Shown: in pieces, positions 45,471-57,900 of the stretch
How the letters are laid out: each line of letters begins with the position of its first letter
How positions within the stretch are numbered: the stretch's first letter is position 1
Source: Glandiceps talaboti
Lineage: Eukaryota > Hemichordata > Enteropneusta > Spengelidae
Length of the DNA: 64,000 nucleotides
NCBI RefSeq assembly: GCF_964340395.1
Contig: NC_135557.1
Coordinates: 2,408,187-2,472,186 of the forward strand
Direction of reading: 5' to 3'
Translations under genes and position numbers: made by a program
Notes under the pieces: generated by a model
The model's input: the letters and a program-made list of their open reading frames with translations, nothing else
Database searches by the model: none
What the model was told of the DNA's origin: nothing

Positions 45471-48400
45471 TGGGAATTAGCAGACGTCGGTAGACTCCAA
45501 TGTGTATTTTATGGTAATTAGCAGACGTCGGTAGACTCCAATGTGTATTTTATGGGAATTAGCAGACGTCGGTAGACTCCAATGTGTATTTTATGGTAAT
45601 TAGCAGACGTCGGTAGACTCCAATGTGTATTTTATGGTAATTAGTAGACGTCGGTAGACTCCAATGTGTATTTTATGGTAATTAGCAGACGTCGGTAGAC
45701 TCCAATGTGTATTTTATGGTAATTAGTAGACGTCGGTAGACTCCAATGTGTATTTTATGGTAATTAGCAGACATCGGTAGACTCCAATGTGTATTTTATG
45801 GGAATTAGTAGACGTCGGTAGACTCCAATGTGTATTTTATGGGAATTAGTAGACGTCCGTAGACTCCAATGTGTATTTTATGGTAATTAGTAGATGTCGG
45901 TAGACTCCAATGTGTATTTTATGGGAATTAGTAGACGTCGGTAGACTCCAATGTGTATTTTATGGGAATTAGTAGACGTCGGTAGACTCCAATGTGTATT
46001 TTATGGTAATTAGCAGACGTCGGTAGACTCCAATGTGTATTTTATGGTAATTAGTAGACGTCGGTAGACTTCAATGTGTATTTTATGGGAATTAGCAGAC
46101 GTCGGTAGACTCCAATGTGTATTTTATGGTAATTAGTAGACGTCGGTAGACTTCAATGTGTATTTTATGGGAATTAGCAGACGTCGGTAGACTCCAATGT
46201 GTATTTTATGGTAATTAGTAGACGTTGGTAGACTCCAATGTGTATTTTATGGTAATTAGCAGACGTCGGTAGACTCCAATGTGTATTTTATGGTAATTAG
46301 CAGACGTCGGTAGACTCCAATGTGTATTTTATGGGAATTAGCAGACGTCGGTAGACTCCAATGTGTATTTTATGGTAATTAGTAGACGTCGGTAGACTCC
46401 AATGTGTATTTTATGGTAATTAGTAGACGTCGGTAGACTCCAATGTGTATTTTATGGTAATTAGTAGACGTCGGTAGACTTCAATGTGTATTTTATGGTA
46501 ATTAGCAGACGTCGGTAGACTCCAATGTGTATTTTATGGTAATTAGTAGACGTCGGTAGACTTCAATGTGTATTTTATGGGAATTAGCAGACGTCGGTAG
46601 ACTCCAATGTGTATTTTATGGGAATTAGTAGACGTCGGTAGACTCCAATGTGTATTTTATGGTAATTAGTAGACGTCGGTAGACTCCAATGTGTATTTTA
46701 TGGTAATTAGCAGACGTCGGTAGACTCCAATGTGTATTTTATGGGAATTAGCAGACGTCGGTAGACTCCAATGTGTATTTTATGGTAATTAGTAGACGTC
46801 GGTAGACTCCAATGTGTATTTTATGGTAATTAGTAGACGTCGGTAGACTCCAATGTGTATTTTATGGTAATTAGCAGACGTCGGTAGACTTCAATGTGTA
46901 TTTTATGGTAATTAGCAGACGTCGGTAGACTCCAATGTGTATTTTATGGTAATTAGTAGACGTCGGTAGACTTCAATGTGTATTTTATGGGAATTAGCAG
47001 ACGTCGGTAGACTCCAATGTGTATTTTATGGGAATTAGTAGACGTCGGTAGACTCCAATGTGTATTTTATGGTAATTAGTAGACGTCGGTAGACTCCAAT
47101 GTGTATTTTATGGTAATTAGCAGACGTCGGTAGACTCCAATGTGTATTTTATGGGAATTAGCAGACGTCGGTAGACTCCAATGTGTATTTTATGGTAATT
47201 AGTAGACGTCGGTAGACTCCAATGTGTATTTTATGGTAATTAGTAGACGTCGGTAGACTCCAATGTGTATTTTATGGTAATTAGCAGACATCGGTAGACT
47301 CCAATGTGTATTTTATGGGAATTAGTAGACGTCGGTAGACTCCAATGTGTATTTTATGGGAATTAGTAGACGTCGGTAGACTCCAATGTGTATTTTATGG
47401 GAATTAGTAGACGTCGGTAGACTCCAATGTGTATTTTATGGGAATTAGTAGACGTCGGTAGACTCCAATGTGTATTTTATGGGAATTAGTAGACGTCGGT
47501 AGACTCCAATGTGTATTTTATGGGAATTAGCAGACGTCGGTAGACTCCAATGTGTATTTTATGGTAATTAGTAGACGTCGGTAGACTCCAATGTGTATTT
47601 TATGGTAATTAGCAGACGTCGGTAGACTCCAATGTGTATTTTATGGTAATTAGTAGACGTCGGTAGACTCCAATGTGTATTTTATGGTAATTAGTAGACG
47701 TCGGTAGACTCCAATGTGTATTTTATGGTAATTAGCAGACGTCGGTAGACTCCAATGTGTATTTTATGGTAATTAGTAGACGTCGGTAGACTCCAATGTG
47801 TATTTTATGGTAATTAGCAGACGTCGGTAGACTCCAATGTGTATTTTATGGTAATTAGCAGACGTCGGTAGACTCCAATGTGTATTTTATGGTAATTAGC
47901 AGACGTCGGTAGACTCCAATGTGTATTTTATGGTAATTAGCAGACATCGGTAGACTCCAATGTGTATTTTATGGTAATTAGTAGACGTCGGTAGACTCCA
48001 ATGTGTATTTTATGGGAATTAGCAGACGTCGGTAGACTCCAATGTGTATTTTATGGTAATTAGTAGACGTCGGTAGACTCCAATGTGTATTTTATGGTAA
48101 TTAGTAGACGTCGGTAGACTCCAATGTGTATTTTATGGTAATTAGCAGACGTCGGTAGACTCCAATGTGTATTTTATGGTAATTAGTAGACGTCGGTAGA
48201 CTCCAATGTGTATTTTATGGTAATTAGCAGACGTCGGTAGACTCCAATGTGTATTTTATGGTAATTAGCAGACGTCGGTAGACTCCAATGTGTATTTTAT
48301 GGTAATTAGCAGACGTCGGTAGACTCCAATGTGTATTTTATGGTAATTAGCAGACGTCGGTAGACTCCAATGTGTATTTTATGGTAATTAGCAGACGTCG

Positions 48401-49567
48401 GTAGACTCCAATGTGTATTTTATGGTAATTAGCAGACGTCGGTAGACTCCAATGTGTATTTTATGGTAATTAGCAGACGTCGGTAGACTCCAATGTGTAT
48501 TTTATGGTAATTAGTAGACGTCGGTAGACTCCAATGTGTATTTTATGGTAATTAGTAGACGTCGGTAGACTCCAATGTGTATTTTATGGGAATTAGTAGA
48601 CGTCGGTAGACTCCAATGTGTATTTTATGGGAATTAGTAGACGTCGGTAGACTCCAATGTGTATTTTATGGTAATTAGCAGACGTCGGTAGACTCCAATG
48701 TGTATTTTATGGTAATTAGTAGACGTCGGTAGACTCCAATGTGTATTTTATGGTAATTAGTAGACGTCGGTAGACTCCAATGTGTATTTTATGGTAATTA
48801 GTAGACGTCGGTAGATTCCAATGTGTATTTTATGGTAATTAGCAGACGTCGGTAGACTCCAATGTGTATTTTATGGTAATTAGTATACGTCAGTAGACTC
48901 CAATGTGTATTTTATGGTAATTAGTAGACGTCGGTAGACTCCAATGTGTATTTTATGGTAATTAGCAGACGTCGGTAGACTCCAATGTGTATTTTATGGG
49001 AATTAGCAGACGTCGGTAGACTCCAATGTGTATTTTATGGTAATTAGCAGACGTCGGTAGACTCCAATGTATATTTTATGGGAATTAGCAGACGTCGGTA
49101 GACTCCAATGTGTATTTTATGGTAATTAGTAGACGTCGGTAGACTCCAATGTGTATTTTATGGTAATTAGCAGACGTCGGTAGACTCCAATGTGTATTTT
49201 ATGGTAATTAGTAGACGTCGGTAGACTCCAATGTGTATTTTATGGTAATTAGTAGACGTCGGTAGACTCCAATGTGTATTTTATGGTAATTAGCAGACGT
49301 CGGTAGACTCCAATGTGTATTTTATGGTAATTAGCTGACGTCGGTAGACTCCAATGTGTATTTTATGGTAATTAGCAGACGTCGGTAGACTCCAATGTGT
49401 ATTTTATGGTAATTAGTAGACGTCGGTAGACTCCAATGTGTATTTTATGGTAATTAGCAGACGTCGGTAGACTCCAATGTGTATTTTATGGTAATTAGCA
49501 GACGTCGGTAGACTCCAATGTGTATTTTATGGTAATTAGCAGACGTCGGTAGACTCCAATGTGTATT
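45471..49567 (+). repeat. 41 bp minisatellite, about 100 copies
   Basis: The unit taattagcagacgtcggtag followed by actccaatgtgtattttatgg is repeated in 41 bp register over 4.1 kb. Variants are agcag/agtag, ggtaa/gggaa, actcc/acttc. Neighbouring units share variant combinations, showing duplication of multi-unit blocks. No open frame. The last unit changes from ttttatgg to ttttacag and becomes the splice acceptor of the THAP exon. Confidence 0.97.
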
Positions 49568-49575
49568 TTACAGAT

Positions 49576-49881
49576 ATGGGTAAAAAGGACAACTGTTGTG
49601 TTCCCTTTTGTTTTCTACAACGTTGGCGTGATGGGGGGAAATATTACAAGTTTCCAGTAGGGCCAAAATCACGTCGAAATGTGTGGATTGTAGCTGTACG
49701 ATCTCATTGTAAAAAACGATGGTCGTGGCAACCAAGTGTCCATCAAAAAGTATGTGACGTACATTTCGTAAACAACATGAAGAGTGATGATCCTAAGACG
49801 TCTTCATACATTCCAACTATTTTTCCTTGGCATAAAAATAAAGGCATCCAGAAAGAAGGGACTGGTCAAGTTGTAAACAAG
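49576..49881 (+). CDS. THAP zinc-finger exon
   Basis: An open 102-codon exon. It has the C2CH spacing of THAP domains: CCVPFC near the start, YYKFP, an R..W pair, a later W.P, VCDVHF, and the closing YIPTIFPW that replaces the usual AVPTIF. THAP domains bind DNA at transposon ends or promoters. The ATG at 49,576 is two bases after the acceptor. Donor AACAAG/gttagt. Confidence 0.85.
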
Positions 49882-50457
49882 GTTAGTTTAACTTTGAGAC
49901 ATTATACTACCACTACAGAAGTTATAACTTATCATAAAACGTCTACTTCTTATCATTATCACAAACAACTAATCTTGTTAGTTGTCTGTGTCATTATCAA
50001 ACTAGGTTCACACGACTCTCTTATCAGTTTGTTTATGTCTGTGTTAGTCATGTTGTAACATAAAATTCAAGAGTAAGCTTATTGTCTGGTCCTAAAATAA
50101 ACATTCAGGTATGACTTATATGTTTAGTTTTGGGTGAAAAATCACCAACAAACTTGACCCTGGCAGGGACAATACAACAAAAAACATAAACACGACATTC
50201 AAGTTAGCACTGAATTATAATTACAACATATGTGATCATGGAGTTTATATTTTAGCAACTCGTGCTCTTGTGTGTGTACGGTGCTGACAAGTTGGGAGAA
50301 TTTTTCGAAATCTTTGAACGGAAAAACTTCATTGTGGACTCTAAACGACAGAGATTATGAGTATTTCAGGATAACCAGGTCAATAGTCACATAGAAAGCC
50401 ATCAATCATCTTTCTACATGGAGTAGCGCTAGTTGCTAGTGCTAGATGGACATCAAA

Positions 50458-50800
50458 TATGACTTTCTAACTGTTACACTGTAGTGTAGTGTAGTATATT
50501 GTAATGTAGTGTAGTGTTGTGTCGTGTCATGTCGTGTTGTGTAGCGTAGTGGTGTAATATTGTAGTGTCTTGTGTAGTGTAGTGCAGTGTACAATGTAGT
50601 GCACAGTGTAGTGTAGTCTAGTCTAGTCTAGTCTAGTGTAGTGCAGTGCAGTGTAGTGTAGTGTAGTGTAGTGTAGTGCAGTATAGTGTAGTGCAGTGCA
50701 GTGCAGTGTAGTGTAGTGTAGTGTAGTGTAGTGTAGTGCAGTGCAGTGTAGTGTCGTGTCGTGTGAAGTGCAGTGTAGTGTTGTGTCATGTCCTGTAGAG
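50458..50800 (+). repeat. (GTGTA)n pentanucleotide tract
   Basis: Pentamers GTGTA/GTGCA/GTCTA with interruptions, in intron 1 of the THAP gene. Frames through it are artefacts. Confidence 0.9.
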
Positions 50801-51073
50801 TGTTTTTCCATAAAGTACAACTTCTGAATGTACAAGTTTGTTTTCTTGTGTTGTTTGAAATACACTCATGTTATATGTATAAACAAAACCAGTATATACA
50901 TGTATTTCTTTAGTTTTCTTTTGTTGATTTCATTCATTCAATATTTGCTTCATTTACAATTAATGGAAAAAAATGCGTTTATGTCATTTTTTGATGAATG
51001 ATCATTTGTTAATGTTACTTTGTAATATGTTTTATGTTTTATTTTGTCACCCTTGTATCATTTGACATTTCAG

Positions 51074-51154
51074 GAAGACATGAACAAGGAGTCTGATCAT
51101 AATACAACACAGGACATTAATCATGAGGTGGAAGATGAATGTACAGTAGACCAG
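51074..51154 (+). CDS. THAP-transposase linker exon 2
   Basis: Acceptor gacatttcag, donor CCAG/gtaggg. 27 acidic residues beginning EDMNKESDHNT. Phase 0 at both sides. No domain. Confidence 0.6.
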
Positions 51155-51422
51155 GTAGGGAGCTATTTATTTATTTATTGCATTGTATAGATTTCCACTA
51201 ATTAGAATTACTACTTTGCCAGATAATGTGCTGCAAGGAAATGTAACTGAATGTTTACATATTTGTGCTACCATTGTTTTGTTTATATGTGTGTATATAT
51301 ATGTGTGTATTAAGGTTGTCTTTGACATATTTTGTGTATAAATGTTGTGATAAACCATGGTGCTACAAAGTGTACATTTCGCATCATTTCTAACTTTTGA
51401 CAAAACTTTGTATGTATTTCAG

Positions 51423-51488
51423 TGTAAGACATCTAGTGGTGACATAAACTGTAACTCTTTCACTGGGACAGAGACTAACAGTAAACAG
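51423..51488 (+). CDS. THAP-transposase linker exon 3
   Basis: Acceptor tatttcag, donor CAG/gtaatg. 22 residues beginning CKTSSGDINC. Phase 0. Confidence 0.6.
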
Positions 51489-51783
51489 GTAATGATTATT
51501 TCCTTATCAGGTTATTCAGTATCAAATATTAGAGCATTGAACATTAACAGATAATTATTTATATTATGCACTATGTAAATAGCATTTGGTCCAATGTCAT
51601 TGCGTGATGCTTCAACAATCAGGATAATGATATTTGAAATGTAAAAACTTTTCCAAAGTATGGCAGAAGTAATGGTACAGCAGTAGGCACAGTTGTATCA
51701 GAAATCTTGTATAATATACTAAGTTGTATAGTTATCATATGATATGGATTTCATGGTATTCTTATGTTATCCTAATTTTTCAG

Positions 51784-51885
51784 TCAGGTGTTGATGTATG
51801 TGAAAATGTGAATGTATGTTCTACAAAACTGATTGAGTGTGAGTTAGGTTCCAAAACACAACCACAACCACAACCGTAGTCTGAG
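51784..51885 (+). pseudogene. THAP-transposase linker exon 4 with nonsense codon
   Basis: Acceptor aatttttcag, donor GAG/gtaagt, 34 codons. The frame reads SGVDVCENVNVC and ends with a QPQPQP stretch followed by TAG at 51,877-51,879, two codons before the donor. Confidence 0.6.
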
Positions 51886-52188
51886 GTAAGTCATGTGTAC
51901 ATTTGAAAATCTAATTTGATTATAATTTACAAAAATCATTCTATATGATTGAAAATAATTCATTCATGTGAGCAGATACAAAAACAGAAAGTCCAGTTTG
52001 AGTTGTAGCATTGTCCTTGTCATTGGGTTTTCACCAGGTAATGTAAAGCCAAAAACAAGAATGAAATCATGTACACAATACATTTTATTGTATGGAGAGA
52101 CGCGCAGTGCATCTTGGAACTGGCAACAGGTCTATTGACTCATTTGACTTGCAATGAACTTACACCAACTTTCTTTCCTTTCCCTTAG

Positions 52189-53203
52189 CAGTTATCAGTC
52201 ATTTCTACTGATCATGACTACCTCAGGACAACTGCTGATTATTTGTCATTCAAATTGGAATAATTAAAACATCAAAATCCAGGATCCTGAGTACTATGCT
52301 TATCTTAAGTTCCTAGAAACTCAAAATCATCTCCTAAGGGAGGTTAATGAACTGTACTGTAGTAGACTTTTAACAATTTCTACCGTTAAGGACGATAACA
52401 TACAAATGAGATTTTGGACTGGCTTAAAGTTTCCAAATTTTGCTATATTTTGTGCTATATTTGAATATCTAGAGTCAAAGGCAGTTAATTTACAGTATTG
52501 GCGGGGTGGGAAAGATAAACACACTCATTTCCACAAAATCCATGATTCAAACAAACCTGGTCCAGACAGAAAGATATCTCTGCAAGATGAATTCTTTATT
52601 GTGATGGTTAGATTGAGGGTTATTGGGTTGTTTACACGAGATTTGGCAAAAAGGGTTGGGGTGTCTGAATCAACAATATCACATATTTTTGTCACATGGG
52701 TTAATTTCTTAGCTGTTGAATTATCAACCATATGTACCATGCCATCTATTGAAGAAGCTAACCAAGGAAGATGTCATGCATTTGACAAATTTCCAGACAC
52801 AAGAATGGTTGTAGACTGCACAGAGTTATTTTCAGAGACACCATCATCATTAGCAGCAAAGAGGCAAACATGGAGTGAATACAAACATCATGATACATTC
52901 AAATTTTTAGTAGGGATTGGGCCAAATGGTGCAGTGACATATGTTTCTAGAATGTGGGGTGGGCGAGCCTCGGATAAATGCATAGTTGGTAACAGTAACT
53001 TTAAAGATTATTTAGATAAAGGTGACGATGTAATGGCAGACAAGGGTTTCACTTATTCTGCTGAATTAACTGCCATTGGTGTTTCACTAAATGTTCTAGC
53101 ATTCAAAGGTAGTGATAGGACTCGGTTATCAGCAAGGGAAGTTAACTCTTTCACCACCATTGGCCTCATGGGATTGTTTGTGCTCCACCAGCCCCCTCAC
53201 TAA
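52189..53203 (+). pseudogene. DDE_Tnp_4 transposase domain, truncated
   Basis: Acceptor cccttag. After the TAA at 52,261 the frame shifts and is open from about 52,264. FWTGLKFPNFAIF and LQYWRG form the usual lead-in. SLQDEFFIVMVRLRVIG and FTRDLAKRVGVSESTISHIF form the HTH. The catalytic core starts TRMVVDCTE (first Asp, about 52,815) with TWSEYKHHDTFKFLVGI and WGGRASDK; the second Asp is in VMADKGF (about 53,038). After LSAREVN the sequence becomes unrelated and stops at 53,203, so the region that holds the third acidic residue is gone. Confidence 0.8.
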
Positions 53204-53334
53204 CATAATGTGAGAGTGAGTGGTATGTAATCAAACTGATGTAAAAATACTTAGAGTTGCCTATTTTTTAAAAATAAGGCATCATTTGAATGGAAAATAA
53301 ATTTTCTACGTCATAGATGCAAATTCATACAGTC

Positions 53335-54045
53335 AACTATCACACACACAACCGAAATATGGATTAAAGTAATAAAATATTAATAAAACAAACACAGGTT
53401 GTTTATTTATTGACATCACAAATAAACAAAATATTTATGTCACAAACAAAATTCAAAATGTCAACATTTATGTTACTACAAAACTTCTGTACACTGGTTC
53501 AATGGTCAAAATTGGCGAAAATTTGGCAGAAAATGAGATTTTCAGTCGTATTAAATTTGAATTAAAATAATTAACGGCTCAATAATCTATTTATGACGCT
53601 GCAGTCCATCCCCACTGGCATTGAAAGTGTACTAAAATATCTAAAGTCATCGCCTCAAGACCATCTGAAAAGTGAGCTTCTGTAAATATAACTCAGTATT
53701 TGACAAGACAGCAAAAAATTATCACCAAATTTATTCTCCAAATCGGTAAAAAATGCCCATAAGTCGGTAGTATCGGCGCCAAAATCGGATGGGCAAGGTG
53801 GTGGTATTTGCCGACATGCACACCGATCAACGGAAATATGCAGCTAGCATTTTGAACGTACGTCGCTGTAACGTGATGGTTACATAGAGTACACTGAGTT
53901 CATACAGCCACCTACTTGTAGTCAAAAATGCCATCCAAGTCGAAATTTAACAGAATTTTTCACGAACAAAACCGTTATTTACATCGTAAATGATGTTAGG
54001 GGAGACGATTTTGGCTGCGGCCATGTTGAAATTTGAATTTTTCCT
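53335..54045 (-). repeat. Dispersed block, inverted partner of 18,410-19,100
   Basis: It lies between the end of the THAP transposase remnant and the promoter side of the MULE-type gene. On the minus strand it shows the same order of words as 18,410-19,100. It is probably a non-autonomous element; end sequences were not resolved. Confidence 0.7.
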
Positions 54046-54349
54046 TTAAAAAACGCACGCTAAAAATCCGATCGGAAAATCGTCAGATCGTGTGTAATCT
54101 ACCCGCCATTGACCAGTATAAATTGGACTTGTATGAGTATTATTCGTTATTGAACATTACCACAAAGAAATATGAACAAATTAATTCTTTACGTCGATAA
54201 AAATTGGTCCCAAGACGATAGTATGGGCGCAGACTACGGGTCAACAAGTTACGCATTTTGCCGACTTTCACTACGACACCCGTAAATTCCCCGTTGGGAG
54301 ATAACACGAACTTAGCGGTACTTCTGATGCTTGTACCGTTCCCACGACC

Positions 54350-54540
54350 AACTACATGTATTCAACGATGTATTTCTGGTAAAATTCAGTGGAAATTTCT
54401 TTGGACTGTTGACAAATTGACATCGTAGGAGATGTTATGAGAGCCGTTGGTTACTTCCGCCATGTTGAAATTCGATTTTGTCAGCGAAAAACGCACACAA
54501 AAATTACGATCGCTCGTCATTTCGGTCCTATTTCTAAACC
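54350..54540 (+). repeat. Diverged direct duplicate of 53,930-54,110
   Basis: Both copies contain 'gtggaaattt/gtcgaaattt', 'tgacatcgta.gagatgtta / ttacatcgtaaatgatgtta', 'cgccatgttgaaatt' and 'aaaacgcac'. Offset about 420 bp. It places a repeated segment just upstream of the MULE-type gene. Confidence 0.55.
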
Positions 54541-54559
54541 GTTCACTTCCATTCCTCCA

Positions 54560-54770
54560 TGGAAGGCACTGGATCGGATGCGCTGCACCAGGTCGCGGGG
54601 GGTCTTAGCGCGTTTTGACAGGAGCGTCACAGCGTGGGCGGAGACTATTATGTAAATAGTACAGGCAGCGGGAATTTAAAGATATTTAAATTTACCAGTT
54701 GATTTTCAAATCAACGTAAGTTGAGTATCCACACTTGCTATCGCAATTGCTATCGAAAACAACAATCAAA
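54560..54770 (+). promoter_or_regulatory. Putative promoter of the MULE-type gene
   Basis: A CpG-rich segment with a GC-box-like GTGGGCGGAG (about 54,635), a TATA-like tatttaaat (about 54,684) and a perfect 18 bp palindrome GTTGATTTTCAAATCAAC (about 54,699-54,716). The start codon follows at 54,771. Inference from position and composition. Confidence 0.4.
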
Positions 54771-54942
54771 ATGACGTGGAGAGAGAAGTTTATCGAACGC
54801 ACAGATGATTACAGTGGCTATGTAAACAACGTTGAAGAGGCATTAGAACTGATTCGTGTATTTGAGATCGAAACACACTCTAAATTTTGTGTTTACCGTC
54901 GTACAAAGTCGTTTGGTTCTTATACATTTAGAGACGTTATTG
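54771..54942 (+). CDS. MULE-type gene exon 1
   Basis: ATG in good context (tcaaaATGA). Encodes MTWREKFIERTDDYSGYVNN and then VEEALELIRVFEIE, VYRRTKSFG, FRDVI, ending phase 1 at ATTG/gtaggt. Confidence 0.8.
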
Positions 54943-57900
54943 GTAGGTAGCCGGTAATTTCATGACATGAATATTTAGGTTATTTATACAGTTTTACTTG
55001 TTGTTTTTTATTATTGATACATATGGTTTTATAGTATTATAATTGATTCCTTATATATAATAGGTTTTCATTGAAGAATTACCCATATTTTGCTTCTTTT
55101 TTTCTTTTTAAATTTATGGTTATTCTATCAGTATCAATATATATATCATTTCTAATAACTAGTGCATGTATATTGAAGTAATTAATTTTCAACAAGTTAT
55201 GTTCGTTAGAATTGTTTTCTGAAATGTATATTTCTAACATGTAATTCATTCAGAGCTTAGACTAATAATATTCATATCAGGTTCTAGAGACTGTTTTGTT
55301 CAAATGCATATTTACTGTGTGGAATACTTGGATAATTTGGAGATACTTATTGACCCCTAGTTCAAGCCTAATTAGCATAACAATATTGACATTTACATAC
55401 TACCTATGCCATAGTTATGTTTTGATTTTATTTATATCTTATTTTGAATGTTTTATGGATATGTATCTCACAGATCTTGATAGCATAAGATTTTGTTTTG
55501 TTTTATACCTTGTTAACTTATTTAGTTTTTAAAATAGTGTCACTTTCCCTTGATTTTATTACTTCTTTATTCGTAAGTTGTATTTACTTTTTAATTTATT
55601 GAATAAAACATTTTTTAATTAAACATATTTTCAAGAATGTAGTGTTTTTTGAATGCCGTTATGTTGTGTTTTATAATTCCTTTTGTTATTAGCTAAAATG
55701 CATAATTTTCTTTATGTTAACTTTTGATTACTAATTTTTTGTATTTATTTACATGTATTTTTTGTTTATTGAAATAAAACATTTATGAATAAACTTAAAA
55801 AAAACACCATGTATATCATGTTTTCTAACAAACACAAATATGTCCATATAACTGGTATTTTTTAAAGGTAATCTTACTATATCGATGGTAATATTAGATT
55901 TAATGACAATGTTGAACACTAAAACCATAGGTAAATCACATAAAGTTTTTTGGAATCTGAGGGAGAATGCCAAAGATATAGATAATGTGGCATATGATGG
56001 TATTCCCTTCATCACGAGTGGCAGAATGACCCTTGACTGTCATCAAGGCAAAGAAAGAAAGAAGAGAGACAACTCCAATGAACAGGTATAGTTATTTTAA
56101 ACTAGCAGTGCTATATACTTCTAGCACAAACTGTTCATTCTAATATTAGTATATGTAAGCTTTTTCTCATCATTTATTTTTCCAGACTTTTTTGAATTCC
56201 ATAGATATTTTTTTTGGCATCATTTCCATAAATAACCGTGTTTCACCAAGACATATTTAAGCTCATATACAAGTACACACTACATGTTAAATCATTACCA
56301 AATAACTAAGTATTGTATAAAATACATAATGAGAGGAAACCCAGTACCTTGCAATGTGCCATCACTGACTCAAAGAGTTGTTCCTGCTGGTAATTAATAA
56401 CAGTGAAAATCTCTAAAGGTCGCCCTCAAGTGTTGGAATTCAATGGTTGATACCATTAATGCCATGTGTCACTCTGTAAGTCCATAATCAAATCTCTAAA
56501 ATCTAATTACTATATTATTACCTCATTGAATTTCATAAATATCATAAGTATTTGATTATACATACTGTGCTGATCAAGTGTTTAAAAACAACCACTGTCC
56601 ATATAGGTTTGTATACACTATATTTAATTTATTTTATATGTAGACTGTAAATAGTGTCTTTGTCTACTTATAATAGTTGTTGTATGAAGACTGTAAATAG
56701 TGTCTTTGTCTACTCATAATAGTTGTTGTATGAAGACTGTAAATAGTCTTTGTCTACTTATAATATTTGTTATATGTAGACTGTAAATAGTGTCTTTGTC
56801 TACTCATAATAGTTGTTATATGTAGACTGTAAATAGTGTCTTTGTCTACTTATAATAGTTGTTTTATATAGACTGTAAATAGTGTCTTCGTCTACTTATA
56901 ATAGTTGTTGTATGTAGACTGTAAATAGTGTCTTTGTGTACTCATAATAGTTGTCTGTATATAGACTTAATAGTGTCTTTGTCTACTTATAATAGTTGTT
57001 ATATATAGACTGTTAATAGTGTCTTTGTCTACTTATAATAGTTGTTGTATGAAGACTGTAAATAGTGTCTTTGTCTACTCATAATAGTTGTTGTATGTAG
57101 ACTGTAAATAGTGTCTTTGTGTACTCATAATAGTTGTCTGTATATAGACTGTTAATAGTGTCTTTGTCTACTTATAATAGTTGTTATATATAGACTGTTA
57201 ATAGTGTCTTTGTCTACTTATAATAGTTGTTGTATGAAGACTGTAAATAGTGTCTTTGTCTACTTATAATAGTTGTTGTATGAAGACTGTAAATAGTGTC
57301 TTTGTCTACTCATAATAGTTGTTGTATGTAGACTGTAAATAGTGTCTCTGTCTACTCATAATAGTTGTTGTATGTAGACTGTAAATAGTGTCTTTGTCTA
57401 CTTATAATAGTTGTTGTATGAAGACTGTAAATAGTGTCTTTGTCTACTTATAATAGTTGTTATATATAGACTGTAAATAGTCTCTTTGTCTACTTGTAAT
57501 AGTTGTTGTATGTAGACTGTTAATAGTGTCTTTGTCTACTTATAATAGTTGTTGTATGTAGACTGTAAATAGTGTCTTTGTCTACTTATAATATTTGTTA
57601 TATTTAGACTGTTAATAGTGTCTTTGTCTACTCATAATAGTTGTTATATATAGACTGTAAATAGTGTCTTTGTCTACTTATATTTGTTATATGTAGACTG
57701 TAAATAGTGTCTTTGTCTACTCATAATAGTTGTTATATGTAGACTGTAAATAGTGTCTTTGTCTACTTATATTAGTTGTTATATATAGACTGTAAATAGT
57801 GTCTTCGTCTACTTATAATAGTTGTTGTATGTAGACTGTAAATAGTGTCTTTGTCTACTCATAATAGTTGTTATATATAGACTGTAAATAGTGTCTTTGT

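Larger units (their letters stand above)
49576..53203 (+). pseudogene. THAP plus DDE_Tnp_4 transposase gene, five exons, inactivated
   Basis: Exons on the plus strand: 49,574-49,881 (THAP), 51,074-51,154, 51,423-51,488, 51,784-51,885 and 52,189-53,203 (transposase). Every junction is phase 0 with consensus gt/ag. THAP domain fused to an HTH and DDE_Tnp_4 domain is known from PIF/Harbinger-related transposons such as ISL2EU-type elements; the exact family is inference. Damage: TAG in exon 4 (51,877), TAA at 52,261 early in exon 5 followed by a +1 shift, and loss of the C-terminal part including the third catalytic acidic residue. AATAAA occurs at 53,297. It lies 1.6 kb upstream of the intact MULE-type gene. 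Confidence 0.75.

Noticed and set aside
45471-49567. CRISPR array
   Set aside because: Head-to-tail repeats without spacers in a eukaryotic sequence; the whole 41 bp unit repeats.
50623-50865. 80-codon minus-strand frame (HYTTLHYTALHY)
   Set aside because: Read-through of the GTGTA pentamer tract.
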